Numbered from the stretch's first letter, positions 1 through 8,297 are shown. The stretch: DNA of 42,385 nt from Clostridia bacterium (GCA_017440805.1 JAFSGN010000012.1:1-42385), one strand, 5' to 3'. Program-made: numbers and translations. Notes: generated from the sequence alone by a model not told the origin.

Positions 1-538
1 CTTTATTAAAGGCATCACGGAACATCTGATTGTGTGCTTCTTCACGGTTTAAGGGAAAATCTATGGTTTGTCTTACTTTTTTATCATCAATCTGGCGATA
101 CAGATATTCATATACAACCTTTGCACGCTGTTCGGATGCAATGTTGCTTAAAAGGTCTGCACACAAATCTCCCGTTACAGTAACATAATCTCCTGTCCAG
201 GAATAGCCTTATGCGTTTATAAGACCGGGATTTAGTCCCAAAAGAACATGAGATTGTATTTCTCCTGCTTGTACCTTAGTTGCATCTACATCATGACCGT
301 TGAGTAAATTGATGGTTTGTGCAACCATCTCCATATGTCCAAGCTCTTCAGCAGCTATATCCAAAAATAAATCCTTAATTTCGGGATCCTTAATACGGAA
401 ACTCTGAGACATATATTGCATGGCTGCTTTCAGTTCACCGTTTCCGCCGCCGAGCTGTTCCTGAAGTAATACGGCATACTGTGGATTTGGTCTTTCAACT
501 TCTACTGGATGAAAAAGCATTTTTTCATGTTTAAACAT
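1..538 (-). pseudogene. Manganese catalase (CotJC-like), broken by an in-frame TAA and cut by the window edge
   Basis: Non-haem dimanganese catalase family, which removes H2O2; clostridial members are often spore-coat CotJC proteins. It starts at ATG 538 behind a strong GGAGG. The first 109 codons carry the early metal ligands: Glu in GGNGELKAA, and Glu and His in AAEELGHMEM. A TAA at 209-211 follows LNPGLINA. The same frame then continues, with no shift, as GYSWTGDYVTVTGDLCADLL, and reaches the later ligand regions SEQRAKVVYEY and REEAHNQMFRDAF before the window ends. Relatives usually have Ser after INA, so TCA to TAA would be a one-base change (inferred). As read, the product lacks the later ligands and should be inactive. 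A base-calling error or strain mixture is the alternative. Confidence 0.85.
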
Positions 539-770
539 AATATTACCTCCAATTGCAGATTTCTGTTTTTATTTTTAGCAGTTTAAGGTATATTATTCAC
601 AACGCCGTTTTTCTTTGCTTAAGGCATATCATTTTTTGTTATAGCGTTTATGGAATAGGTTTCCGTAATTGGCTCAAAAACGCTTTGTATTGCGTTTGAT
701 TTTGTTAGTCGAGTAATTCTGCTAATTTTATTCTGGCGTGCTTAAAACGGGTAATTCCGTTTGATCATAT

Positions 771-799
771 TTGCAATTTCATGGAAGTTATGTTATACT
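771..799 (+). promoter_or_regulatory. SigA-type promoter in front of the tRNA-like locus
   Basis: TTGCAA at 771-776, a 17-nt spacer and TATACT at 794-799. Transcription would start near 806 and run to the terminator at 1018-1045, giving an RNA of about 240 nt with no convincing open reading frame. Confidence 0.6.
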
Positions 800-898
800 A
801 AAATAAAGTTAAGTGCGACGTTTTTGGGCAATTGAGCATCAGCTTTACAGTGGAGTTTTTTGGATAGCATCAATAAAGCGTCAAAAGGCATAAGGTTC

Positions 899-1008
899 AA
901 AAGACCGAGTGCTACAAATGGCTCAACAGTGGGAACAAATTGGACGGTCTTTTTAATTTGACATGACCTCCAAAACCGTTCTCGAGAGTTCGAGTCTTTC
1001 TACCCCTG
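899..1008 (+). pseudogene. Degenerate tRNA-Trp-like sequence (3' half well preserved)
   Basis: Seen: an anticodon-type loop CTCCAAA at 968-974 (CCA anticodon, Trp), a complete T arm (GAGAG, TTCGAGT, CTTTC), the acceptor 3' strand TACCCCT and discriminator G ending at 1008, all typical of tRNA-Trp. No matching 5' acceptor strand (AGGGGTA) is found. ACGGT at 944-948 can pair with ACCGT at 975-979 as the anticodon stem, but about 19 extra bases then sit in the loop. The same bases can instead pair with AAAAGACCG at 899-907 to make a stem followed by a T run. It could be a decayed tRNA, a copy left by an integrating element, or part of a structured RNA. It does not look like a functional tRNA. 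Confidence 0.5.
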
Positions 1009-1017
1009 TTAAAAAAA

Positions 1018-1045
1018 GCAGATTGCGAAAGCAATCTGCTTTTTT
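1018..1045 (+). terminator. Rho-independent terminator after the tRNA-like sequence
   Basis: Perfect 9-bp stem GCAGATTGC / GCAATCTGC with a GAAA tetraloop and six T. An A run precedes it, so it could also work on the minus strand. Confidence 0.9.
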
Positions 1046-1131
1046 CAGTTAAATCCGAAACTGTTTTGGGATTCTCTTCATCTCGAAAGATTCAAACCGG
1101 CAAATTACAAAATTGCACACTGAAGACAAAG

Positions 1132-1157
1132 AAAAAACCACGGAAACAAAACCGTGG
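1132..1157 (-). terminator. Terminator of the nitroreductase gene
   Basis: Stem CCACGG / CCGTGG (1138-1157) followed on the minus strand by a T run (1132-1137), 43 bases beyond the stop codon of the gene at 1201-1950. Confidence 0.7.
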
Positions 1158-1200
1158 TAATTTCTATTCAAATTCAACTTTTCGACAAATCGGATTTTGT

Positions 1201-1950
1201 TTACTTACTTGAATAGGTATACTTTGCGATTAAAGTTTGCTCGATACTGTCATCTGATATATCTGCATACAAGGTTCTGCCGTATATATATTTATTGTGT
1301 GCAAGACAAGTTTCGAGTATAAAAAGAAAAATACCCATATCAATCTTATTGTAATATATAACCTTATCAGCAGGCATGATACCTCTCTTGCCGGGTTTCT
1401 TAAATCGGTATACCATCAAATCGCAGCCAGTATTTTCAACAATCCACGGTTGTGTGTTACAAGCACTTGGTGTGAAACGAACAATCTCTGCAACTTCTAA
1501 TGCATTACCTTTCCATATTTCGTTCAAAGGTTTTCTTTTTGACTTGAACATATCCTTTCGGAACTTGTCTTCGTGCATTTTAGCAATGGAAATCATAATA
1601 ACAAAATCAAGACCGTTCACTTGCATATCTTTTGGTTTACCGATGCCAAACCATAAAGCACCGATATTCTTTGATGCAAGAAATAAATCAATCTGTTCTC
1701 CCATATACCCAATGTTTCGTAAATATTCATCCTTTGTTTCGCTGTAAAACAAAATACAGAATTCCCCACCTCGTTTACAGGTAGTGTCTTTTTCGGGCAC
1801 AATGCAAATTTCTGTCTTGATGTCAGAATTAAGAGGGGTTACAGTTTTAATAAAATCATTTAATTCTTGGATTTCATCACCTGTAAGTGTATCCGTATCT
1901 TTGAAAATATGAAATGATTTTCGTTTGAAAATTTGATTATAATAATCCAT
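1201..1950 (-). CDS. Nitroreductase family protein (TM1586 type)
   Basis: FMN-dependent oxidoreductase fold, 249 aa, cytosolic, no signal peptide or membrane segment. The N-terminal half has the family opening with a RKS stretch (residues 9-12) and a hydrophobic segment ALWFGIGKPKD near residue 98. The C-terminal half has PSACNTQPW near residue 160, the flavin-binding motif repeated in this double-domain subfamily. The physiological substrate is unknown; members reduce nitro compounds, quinones or flavins with NAD(P)H. It is a single gene with its own terminator; the ribosome site before ATG 1950 is weak (AGAGAG). It lies between a tRNA-like remnant and a broken regulator gene but appears intact itself. 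Confidence 0.8.
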   Translation of the reverse strand: MDYYNQIFKRKSFHIFKDTDTLTGDEIQELNDFIKTVTPLNSDIKTEICIVPEKDTTCKRGGEFCILFYSETKDEYLRNIGYMGEQIDLFLASKNIGALWFGIGKPKDMQVNGLDFVIMISIAKMHEDKFRKDMFKSKRKPLNEIWKGNALEVAEIVRFTPSACNTQPWIVENTGCDLMVYRFKKPGKRGIMPADKVIYYNKIDMGIFLFILETCLAHNKYIYGRTLYADISDDSIEQTLIAKYTYSSK

Positions 1951-2119
1951 ACATACTCTCTGTCAAATTCTTATTTATCTGTAGTTTGTTTTAAATCAAC
2001 AAGCGTATTTTCTCTCATACCATTTATCCGTTTAATGAATTGACAAATCCATTCAACTTTATTGGTGTATAAAGTGCATTATTTACAATTTGTATGTATA
2101 TTTTTTTGCCCGCCGTTGG

Positions 2120-2216
2120 TATAATGTACGATGTATACGGAAGAACGGCGGCGGGTTGCCGTTCTCTGTTCCGTTTAGTCCGTTGTTATGCTTGCAGGCA
2201 CAACGGGCTTTTTTTA
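2120..2216 (+). ncRNA. Candidate small structured RNA with promoter -10 and terminator
   Basis: TATAAT at 2120-2125 with no good -35. From about 2132 the sequence folds into a two-part hairpin: CGGAA and GAACGGC at 2138-2149 pair with GCCGTTC at 2158-2164 and TTCCG at 2169-2173, with a G-rich loop. A rho-independent terminator follows: CCGTTGT at 2180-2186 against ACAACGG at 2200-2206, then a T run to 2216. No open reading frame fits. CCCGCCGTT just upstream of the -10 can also pair with the G-rich loop region. The family is not recognised. The unit is about 85 nt long and lies in the 381-base gap between two minus-strand genes. Confidence 0.5.
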
Positions 2217-2331
2217 TTCGTTCTTTTTCGTTTGTGCTATGTAGTTAATACAACGAAATAATCCTTGTATATAGCCAACTTATTATCAACTAAGTCGTAA
2301 GACTTGGATTTTTTACTACCAATCAATTGTA

Positions 2332-3207
2332 TCATAACATATTGATTTTGTACTTTCCCGGAGATATTCCGACTTCCCTTTTAAACGCTGTACTGAAATA
2401 GTTCTGACTTGAGAAAGAGAGTTTATCGGATGTTTCGGTAACACTGAAGCCGTCACGAAGCATTTGCTTTGCAAGAAATATTTTGTTTTTAAGAATATAT
2501 TCGTGTATGCCCAGGCCGTTATACTTCCCAAAAATTTTCTTTAAGTACGAGACACTTTAATTGGATTTTGTTGCAAGTTGAGAAACAGTAAGCCTTGAAT
2601 AAATATTATCATCAATAATTTTAAGGGCATTGGCATATATAATTGTTTCGGTGTTTTTTATAAACTCTGTACCGTTAGCAGCGAGAGTTGACAGTGAAAT
2701 CAAAAAGTTTTCGGTCAGGTTTGTGATTAGCCTGAATTGAAGTTCATTTTTCAAAAGGCATTCAAGAGATGCTGTGGGTTCAAATATATCATCCGGATTT
2801 TCCGGAATATCCTTGAGCTTTTCTATAATTTCAAATATGCGGTGCTTTGAATTGCAGTCGAGGTTAACGCTGTTTTCAAACCTGTTTATATAACTGCCGT
2901 TTGCGTTGAAAGACATAATAAATATCTCTGTTGTCCCCGGGCAGGTTGTACGCATACTGTGAAATTCCGTCGGTTTATGAAATATAATCTGATTTTCATA
3001 AAGTTCAATGACCTTGCCATCTGCAGTCATGCACACAGACCCCTTTATTACATACGCCACCTCCCCAAAATTATGGTTTTCTCCCTGAAAAAAGTATTCT
3101 GTAGTACATCTTCTTATAAAAGCAGAGAAAAACGCGTCAATTTCTATTGGTGTTTTAAATGGTAGGGTTTCCACATATACAATCACTCCGTGACTAAAAT
3201 CATACAA
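2332..3207 (-). pseudogene. AraC-family transcription regulator split by an in-frame TAA
   Basis: An N-terminal cupin-like sensing domain is followed by the start of an AraC helix-turn-helix domain (LTVSQLATKSN). Codon 217 is TAA. The frame then resumes without shift as SVSYLKKIFGKYNGLGIHEYI, LAKQMLRDGFSVTETSDKLSFSSQNYFSTAFKREVGISPGKY and ends at TGA 2332-2334. These are the expected rest of the first helix-turn-helix and the whole second one with its AraC signature. Family members usually have Leu or Val at the stop position, so TTA to TAA is the likely change (inferred). Read as written, the product keeps the sensor and loses DNA binding. The start is uncertain: GTG near 3174 has a better ribosome site than ATG 3207. 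It may once have controlled the carbohydrate operon at 3653. Confidence 0.85.
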
Positions 3208-3215
3208 TTTTTGGC

Positions 3216-3271
3216 TAAAAAAGTATTTTAATATAAAAATAAATATGGTAGAAATAGTAAAAAAGTATTTT
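3216..3271. promoter_or_regulatory. Paired 14-bp direct repeats, candidate operator of the AraC regulator
   Basis: TAAAAAAGTATTTT occurs at 3216-3229 and again, identical, at 3258-3271. The spacing is 42 bp, about four helical turns. AraC-type proteins bind direct repeats on one DNA face. The pair lies immediately upstream of the broken AraC gene and upstream of the divergent esterase/GH28 operon. Confidence 0.4.
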
Positions 3272-3297
3272 GGCTGAATTTATAATAAACTTCTTAA

Positions 3298-3411
3298 AAA
3301 GAATGTCCCTCCGCGACTGATATGCACCCCGAAAGTTATTCACTTTTGTGTACCTTAAGGTGTGGGAATGCTCTACGGTTCATTTTGGGAAAATGCAGAG
3401 GGATATTCTTT
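3298..3411. other. Long-stem structured element
   Basis: AAAGAATGTCCCTC at 3298-3311 pairs with GAGGGATATTCTTT at 3398-3411 (14 bp, one G-T pair), enclosing 86 bases. Inside are two smaller palindromes, ACCTTAAGGT (3352-3361) and CATTTT-GGG-AAAATG (3381-3395). It could be a structured RNA or a small inverted-repeat element. It lies upstream of the promoter at 3477 and matches no riboswitch core I know. Confidence 0.45.
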
Positions 3412-3476
3412 ATTTATATAATTCTCTGTCGGGATTTATGTCATATTGAATTTAAGCAAAAAATTAATTTTGAGTA

Positions 3477-3505
3477 TTGACTTTTTTATAAATATATTGT
3501 ATTAT
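3477..3505 (+). promoter_or_regulatory. Promoter of the esterase-GH28 operon
   Basis: TTGACT at 3477-3482, a 17-nt spacer and TATTAT at 3500-3505, giving a 5' leader of about 140 nt. Within the leader, TTATGG and CCATAA can form a small hairpin (about 3531-3551). Confidence 0.65.
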
Positions 3506-3652
3506 GGTCGCAAGAAACCGTTATGGATATACGGCAAAAACCATAATGTTTTAACAGTGTGAAAAACATCCCGATAATACTAGTGCAAAATGTTTTGTAA
3601 GCCCTGAAAAATTGCAATAAATTTTGCGAAATAAAAAAGGAGAAGCGGTGTT

Positions 3653-4654
3653 ATGAAAACTGCGTACCAGTATAACAAGGAGTTAATGAAAGATATTGTT
3701 CCGTCAATGTCGTATACCGGAGGGGATTTCAATGAGTGGAAGATAAAGGCAAGACAAAAACTCTCCTCTCTGCTGGGTATTGACAGGTTTGAAAAAACTT
3801 TGCCCGGACTTGAATTTGAATTTGAAGAAAAACATGAAGATTTCACAGAAACACGGTTTACTTTTAATACCGAAAACGGTTTCAGAAGTGTTGCACATCT
3901 CCTGATTCCAAATGGAGTTGAGAAACCTCCCGTAATGATTTGTTTGCAGGGACACTCCAAAGGAATGCATGTTTCATTGGGAAGAACAAGATTTGAGGGT
4001 GAAGAACAACCGGATATTTCTGACGACAAAGTTTTTGCAATAAGAGCAATCAGAGAAGGATTTGCGGCGGTAGTTCTTGAACAGAGAAATTTCGGGGAAC
4101 TTGGCGGCAGTAAAAACGGTCCCGGATGTTATGACTCCACAATGACAGCACTTTTGCTGGGCAGAACAACCCTGGGCGAGCGTGTATGGGATATTATGAG
4201 ACTTATAGATGTAATTGAAACAAGTTTTGAAGATAAAGTAGATATTAATTGTATTTGTTGTATGGGTAATTCCGGCGGCGGTACTGCCACAGCATACACC
4301 GCAGCACTTGACGACAGAATTAAACTTGCAATGCCGTCCAGTGCAATGTCTACATATAAAGACTCTATCGGTGCCATGTATCACTGCTCCTGCAATTATG
4401 TTCCGGGCGTTGCCGCGTGGTTTGAAATGGGCGATTTGATTGCAATGGCATACCCAAAACTTTACATACAAGTATCAGGTAATCAAGACCCCATATTTCC
4501 TCTTGACGGTGCAAGAAGCGTTTTTGAAAAAGGCAAATCGGTGTACCGGTCAATGGGAGACGGCAATAAGTGTATGATGGTTGAGGGTGACGGAGGACAT
4601 CGTTTTTATGCCGATGACTCGTGGCCTATTGTGCACAAATTAACAGGCAGATAA
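3653..4654 (+). CDS. Alpha/beta-hydrolase family esterase (Abhydrolase_7 / acetyl-esterase like)
   Basis: Predicted cytosolic serine esterase of 333 aa with no signal peptide. A catalytic triad is visible: nucleophile Ser in GNSGG near residue 206, Asp in GNQDPIFP near 279, and His in GDGGHRF near 315. HSKGMH near residue 103 sits where the oxyanion-hole loop of these hydrolases lies. The overall form resembles the Abhydrolase_7 and dienelactone/acetyl-xylan-esterase-like group. GGAG precedes ATG 3653 by 10 nt. It is followed 28 bases later by a GH28 gene on the same strand, so removal of acetyl or methyl groups from imported pectin or rhamnogalacturonan fragments is a reasonable inference. 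The substrate itself is not shown by the sequence. Confidence 0.8.
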   Translation: MKTAYQYNKELMKDIVPSMSYTGGDFNEWKIKARQKLSSLLGIDRFEKTLPGLEFEFEEKHEDFTETRFTFNTENGFRSVAHLLIPNGVEKPPVMICLQGHSKGMHVSLGRTRFEGEEQPDISDDKVFAIRAIREGFAAVVLEQRNFGELGGSKNGPGCYDSTMTALLLGRTTLGERVWDIMRLIDVIETSFEDKVDINCICCMGNSGGGTATAYTAALDDRIKLAMPSSAMSTYKDSIGAMYHCSCNYVPGVAAWFEMGDLIAMAYPKLYIQVSGNQDPIFPLDGARSVFEKGKSVYRSMGDGNKCMMVEGDGGHRFYADDSWPIVHKLTGR

Positions 4655-4682
4655 AGTCAGGTTGACCTGAAAGGTGTGTAAG

Positions 4683-5975
4683 ATGAGTACAGTGGCAAAT
4701 AAAGATATAATAAGACAGGAATGCTTTCCCGACGGAACTGTTATAGACAGATGGTTTTATGAAAATCCCGCACCGGACACGGCAGGAATGGGAAAACAGT
4801 ATGTTCTGACGGACTATATTCCTGGTGATAAAACCGGTATTTACACCAAAGAAATACAATCTTTAATAGATTATATTGCTGCCGAAGGAGGCGGTATCCT
4901 TGTTGTACCCCGGGGTGTATTTTGTACGGGAGCAATTTTTTTCAGGCAGGGTGTCAACCTTTGTATTGAAAAGGGCGGAGTGCTGAAGGGGAGTGACGAT
5001 GTTTCGGACTACCCTGTGTGTGACACCAGAATAGAGGGAGAAAACTGTAAATATTTATCTGCACTGATTAACGCTGACGGTTTAGACGGCTTTACAATGT
5101 TTGGAGAGGGAACTGTTGAAGGAAATGGGGAAAAAGCCTGGAAAGCCTTCTGGCACAGGAGAAAATGGAATCCGCAGTGTACCAATAAGGACGAACAGCG
5201 TCCCAGACTTGTTTACTTTTCCAATTGCAGAAATGTTACGGTTTTTGGATTGACTTTGCAGAATTCACATTTCTGGACCAATCATTTGTATAGATGTGAT
5301 TTTGTAAAGTATATAAACTGCCGCATCACTTCACCGTCATATCCTGTTCCTGCACCCAGCGCAGACGGAATTGATATTGATGTGTGCCGGGATGTTTTGA
5401 TTAAAAACTGCTATTTTGAAGTAAATGACGACTCGGTTGTTCTGAAAGGCGGAAAGGGGCCGTACGCAGATACTTTGCAGGAAAACGGAATAAATGAGAG
5501 GGTTATTATTGAGGACTGTGAATGCGGTTTATGTCATGGCTGCCTGACCTGCGGCTCTGAATCAGTACATAATAAAAACATAATTATCAGAAGAGTGAAA
5601 CTGAATAACACAGCAAGATTTTTATGGCTGAAAATGCGCCCTGATACACCGCAGAACTACGAATATATCACAGCAGAAGAAATAAGTGGTACAATATCGG
5701 AGAATTTCATTGATATTAATCCGTGGACACAGTTTTATGATTTAAAAGGCCGCAAAGACATTCCGCTTTCGTATGCAAGTGATATTACCATAAAAAATTG
5801 TAAAGTCAACTGCAAAACATATTTTAATGTCAGAACTGCACCCGAACAGTACAGACTGTCGGGCTTCAGATTTGAGAGTCTGGATATAACAGCCGTGAAT
5901 TACGGTTCACAGGAAGATATAATTGAAAATTTTAAAGCAAAAGATGTTTATGTGAAAAGCAACTCCGCATTATAA
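4683..5975 (+). CDS. Glycoside hydrolase family 28 (exo-polygalacturonase-like)
   Basis: Right-handed beta-helix pectinase, 430 aa, no signal peptide, so it probably acts on oligosaccharides inside the cell. GH28 motifs appear in order: SADGID near residue 228 (NTDG box), NDDS near 248 (paired catalytic Asp), CHGCLTCGSES near 285 (GHG box) and LKMRPD near 316 (RIK box). All three catalytic Asp are present. GTG 4674 is in frame, but AAAGG lies 8 nt before ATG 4683, which is preferred. It forms an operon with the upstream esterase and ends at a very strong convergent hairpin. Exo-acting galacturonidase is most likely; a rhamnogalacturonan hydrolase cannot be excluded. Confidence 0.9.
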   Translation: MSTVANKDIIRQECFPDGTVIDRWFYENPAPDTAGMGKQYVLTDYIPGDKTGIYTKEIQSLIDYIAAEGGGILVVPRGVFCTGAIFFRQGVNLCIEKGGVLKGSDDVSDYPVCDTRIEGENCKYLSALINADGLDGFTMFGEGTVEGNGEKAWKAFWHRRKWNPQCTNKDEQRPRLVYFSNCRNVTVFGLTLQNSHFWTNHLYRCDFVKYINCRITSPSYPVPAPSADGIDIDVCRDVLIKNCYFEVNDDSVVLKGGKGPYADTLQENGINERVIIEDCECGLCHGCLTCGSESVHNKNIIIRRVKLNNTARFLWLKMRPDTPQNYEYITAEEISGTISENFIDINPWTQFYDLKGRKDIPLSYASDITIKNCKVNCKTYFNVRTAPEQYRLSGFRFESLDITAVNYGSQEDIIENFKAKDVYVKSNSAL

Positions 5976-6056
5976 AAACAATCGCAGAAACAGAACAATC
6001 AATTACACTTTCGGCAGTAAATGAGAGTTGTGTACTGAGTACAATATAAAAATACA

Positions 6057-6094
6057 GAGCATTTAATGAAATCTGCAGATTTCATTAAATGCTC
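6057..6094. terminator. Perfect 38-bp palindrome, bidirectional terminator
   Basis: Arms GAGCATTTAATGAAATCTG and its exact complement meet with almost no loop, between the convergent GH28 and lipid-kinase genes. Only short T runs flank it, so termination by this unusually symmetric hairpin is inferred from position. Confidence 0.75.
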
Positions 6095-6108
6095 CGTGTG
6101 TTTTAAAA

Positions 6109-7014
6109 TCAGATGTCATGGTTTGTAATAAGACAGATTGCTTTGTGCAGACAGGTTACTTTGATATTTCGGTGACCGTTTTCTTTTTCACCGTCAAGAG
6201 ACCAGTCCATATTGTCGGTTGCGGTAACAGAAAAATTTGTTGCTTTGCGTAAAATTATCATATCGCTTTTGTAAGTCTGTGTCTGGATTGCATGCACACA
6301 ATCGGTAAGCTCCAATAAGCCTTTGGGTTCTCTGATTAAAATCAATTCAAGTTGTCCGTCAGACAAATCTACCATGGATTTTGAAAGTTTTAATACACCG
6401 CCCACACTTGTTGCATTGGTTATTGCACCGAAAACAAATTTGTCTTGTATGATTTCCCCATTGGGCAACTCAACTTTTAAGGGATATGACTTCAATTGGG
6501 AAAGTTCCTGTATTCCGTTCAGAAGATATGCGGTGTGCCCCAATATATTTTTTGCAATTTGAGGTGTTGAGTAACTTGCTTTGGTGAAGATGCCGAAAGA
6601 TGCGGTATATGAAAAATAGCGGTTGCGGAATTGCCCTACATCAAATGACTTTTCTTTGCCTTCAACTATATCTTTAGCGGCTTTTTCTATATCAAATGAA
6701 AGATTTAATGTTGATGCAAAGTCATTTGTGGAACCGGTGGGAATGTATCCGATGGGAAATTTGTTTTTTCGCTCCATCATTCCCGAAACGACCTCGTTCA
6801 AAGTACCGTCGCCTCCGCAACAAGCCACAAGGTCTATTTTATCCTGACAGTCTTTTACCGCGTTTTTTGCATCTCCTGTTTTTGCGGTTATATAGGTTAT
6901 CACTTTGTAATCCGCACGGTTAAATATACCGATTACGGTTGTAAGATGATTTTTTATTTTACATTGCCCGGCACCGGGATTTACTATAAGAAGAACTGTT
7001 TTTGTATGATTCAT
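6109..7014 (-). CDS. Diacylglycerol/lipid kinase family protein (YegS/DgkB type)
   Basis: ATP-dependent lipid kinase of 301 aa acting at the inner membrane face, in phospholipid turnover. Motifs: LIVNPGAGQ at the N-terminus, the nucleotide-binding CCGGDGTLNEVVSG near residue 65, GYIPTGSTNDFA near residue 93, and the later DGQLELI and SLDGE segments typical of the catalytic domain. A start at ATG 7014 is supported by GGAGAGG. It lies 110 bases downstream of the CDF transporter gene on the same strand, with no terminator or good promoter between, so the two are probably co-transcribed. Whether the substrate is diacylglycerol, phosphatidylglycerol or another lipid cannot be told. Confidence 0.9.
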   Translation of the reverse strand: MNHTKTVLLIVNPGAGQCKIKNHLTTVIGIFNRADYKVITYITAKTGDAKNAVKDCQDKIDLVACCGGDGTLNEVVSGMMERKNKFPIGYIPTGSTNDFASTLNLSFDIEKAAKDIVEGKEKSFDVGQFRNRYFSYTASFGIFTKASYSTPQIAKNILGHTAYLLNGIQELSQLKSYPLKVELPNGEIIQDKFVFGAITNATSVGGVLKLSKSMVDLSDGQLELILIREPKGLLELTDCVHAIQTQTYKSDMIILRKATNFSVTATDNMDWSLDGEKENGHRNIKVTCLHKAICLITNHDI

Positions 7015-7124
7015 ATGCGCCTCTCCGCCTGGATATTGAAATTTTATTTATTGGCTGGGTGTTATTTCTTGTCTGTTTTCCGTAATACGCTGAATAATTT
7101 CCCGTTTTGTGATGCGGATGTATT

Positions 7125-8297
7125 TTATATAAACGGATGCTCTGCACGGATGACAGAACGGCATTTGGGATTCTGAGCAGATATTTGTTTTGCAACCAGT
7201 TCTGCCGCGTCGTTGTCCTCTAACTTGCAGTCACTGGGAATACATAAATCAAAAATCAAAGTGAAAGTACCGTCGTTTTCTTTCATACGAAAATCATGAA
7301 TTGTAAAGGAATCGTTTACCGATTTCGCACATAGTTGGGCAAACTGACGCATTTTATCAATTTCCGCATCATTTACTGTAATGGGGTCCAGATGAATGGT
7401 TGCAATACACTCAAATTTTTCTTCCATATCCCGTTCCAGTCTGTCAACTACATCATGAGCATGATGCAAATCTCTTTCATCCGATACTTCGGCATGAAGT
7501 GTTATGATTTTTTTTGACGGTCCGTAGTCATGTACCATTAGGTCGTGAACACCCGCAATGTCGGGATATTTTTTTATAAAATCATATATTTCCGATACAA
7601 GTTCAGGTTCGGGGGAAGAACCAATCAGCAGTTCTATAGTCTCTTTTGTTGCCTTTATTCCCGTGAATACTATAAAACCGGAAACTATAAGACCAGTCCA
7701 ACCGTCAAGATTCAGGTTTGTTTTGTCTGAAAGTATTGTGCATAAAAGAACCATTGATGTGGATGCCACATCAGAAAGGCTGTCAAGTGCAGTGGCACTG
7801 ACGGAAGGAGAATTTATGATTTTTCCGATTTTTCTGTAAAAAAAGAACATCCACAGTTTTACTACGACCGACATTCCCAATATTATAATAACAACCGTGC
7901 CGCTTCGGACAGGCTGAGGTGTTATTATCTTGTTTACTGCCGAACGCAGTAAATTTGCACCTACCAGAATTATCATCATGTCAATAATCAGTGCACTTAC
8001 ATATTCTGTCCTGCCATGCCCCAACGGGTGTTTTTTATCCTCGTGTTTGGATGACATACGGAAACCAATCATACTCACGATGTTTGCGCCTGCGTCTGAG
8101 ATATTATTAAAAGCGTCGGAAATTATAGCAAGAGAACCTGACATCAGGCTTATAATAAGTTTTGAAAGCGATAACAGTATATTGGCAACAATCCCGGTAA
8201 ATCCGGCAACAACCGCATATTTATGCCGGAGTTCCGGTGTTGATGCCCGGGAAGAATTATCTTTGACAAACAATTTTATAATGAATGAAGTAAGCAT
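7125..8297 (-). CDS. Cation diffusion facilitator family transporter
   Basis: Integral membrane divalent-metal/proton antiporter, 390 aa. Six membrane segments span roughly residues 30-225. Metal-site motifs are DAFNNISD in segment 2 and DSLSD in segment 5. A DxxxD arrangement rather than HxxxD points more to Mn or Fe efflux than to Zn (established trend, not proof). A cytoplasmic dimerisation domain follows at about 225-300 (DIAGVHDLMVHDYG, HAEV). About 90 extra residues then continue beyond the usual 300-aa length, a second small domain found in a clostridial subgroup. GGAG precedes ATG 8297 and a 17-nt-spaced promoter lies just upstream. Confidence 0.9.
   Translation of the reverse strand: MLTSFIIKLFVKDNSSRASTPELRHKYAVVAGFTGIVANILLSLSKLIISLMSGSLAIISDAFNNISDAGANIVSMIGFRMSSKHEDKKHPLGHGRTEYVSALIIDMMIILVGANLLRSAVNKIITPQPVRSGTVVIIILGMSVVVKLWMFFFYRKIGKIINSPSVSATALDSLSDVASTSMVLLCTILSDKTNLNLDGWTGLIVSGFIVFTGIKATKETIELLIGSSPEPELVSEIYDFIKKYPDIAGVHDLMVHDYGPSKKIITLHAEVSDERDLHHAHDVVDRLERDMEEKFECIATIHLDPITVNDAEIDKMRQFAQLCAKSVNDSFTIHDFRMKENDGTFTLIFDLCIPSDCKLEDNDAAELVAKQISAQNPKCRSVIRAEHPFI

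Noticed and set aside
899..960. T-box riboswitch
   Set aside because: AGTGGGAACAAATTGG resembles the T-box only loosely; the AGGGTGGNACCGCG core is absent and no amino-acid gene follows.
209..2559. Stop-codon reassignment (TAA as sense)
   Set aside because: TAA ends many intact genes in the window at the expected family length (ctsR, dnaJ, clpC, hprK), so two internal TAA codons are better explained by mutation or error.
3298..3411. Hammerhead ribozyme (CTGATAT followed by GAAA)
   Set aside because: The core reads CTGATAT instead of CTGATGA and there is no stem II between it and GAAA.
4674..4682. GTG start for the GH28 gene
   Set aside because: It overlaps the ribosome site AAAGG that correctly serves ATG 4683.
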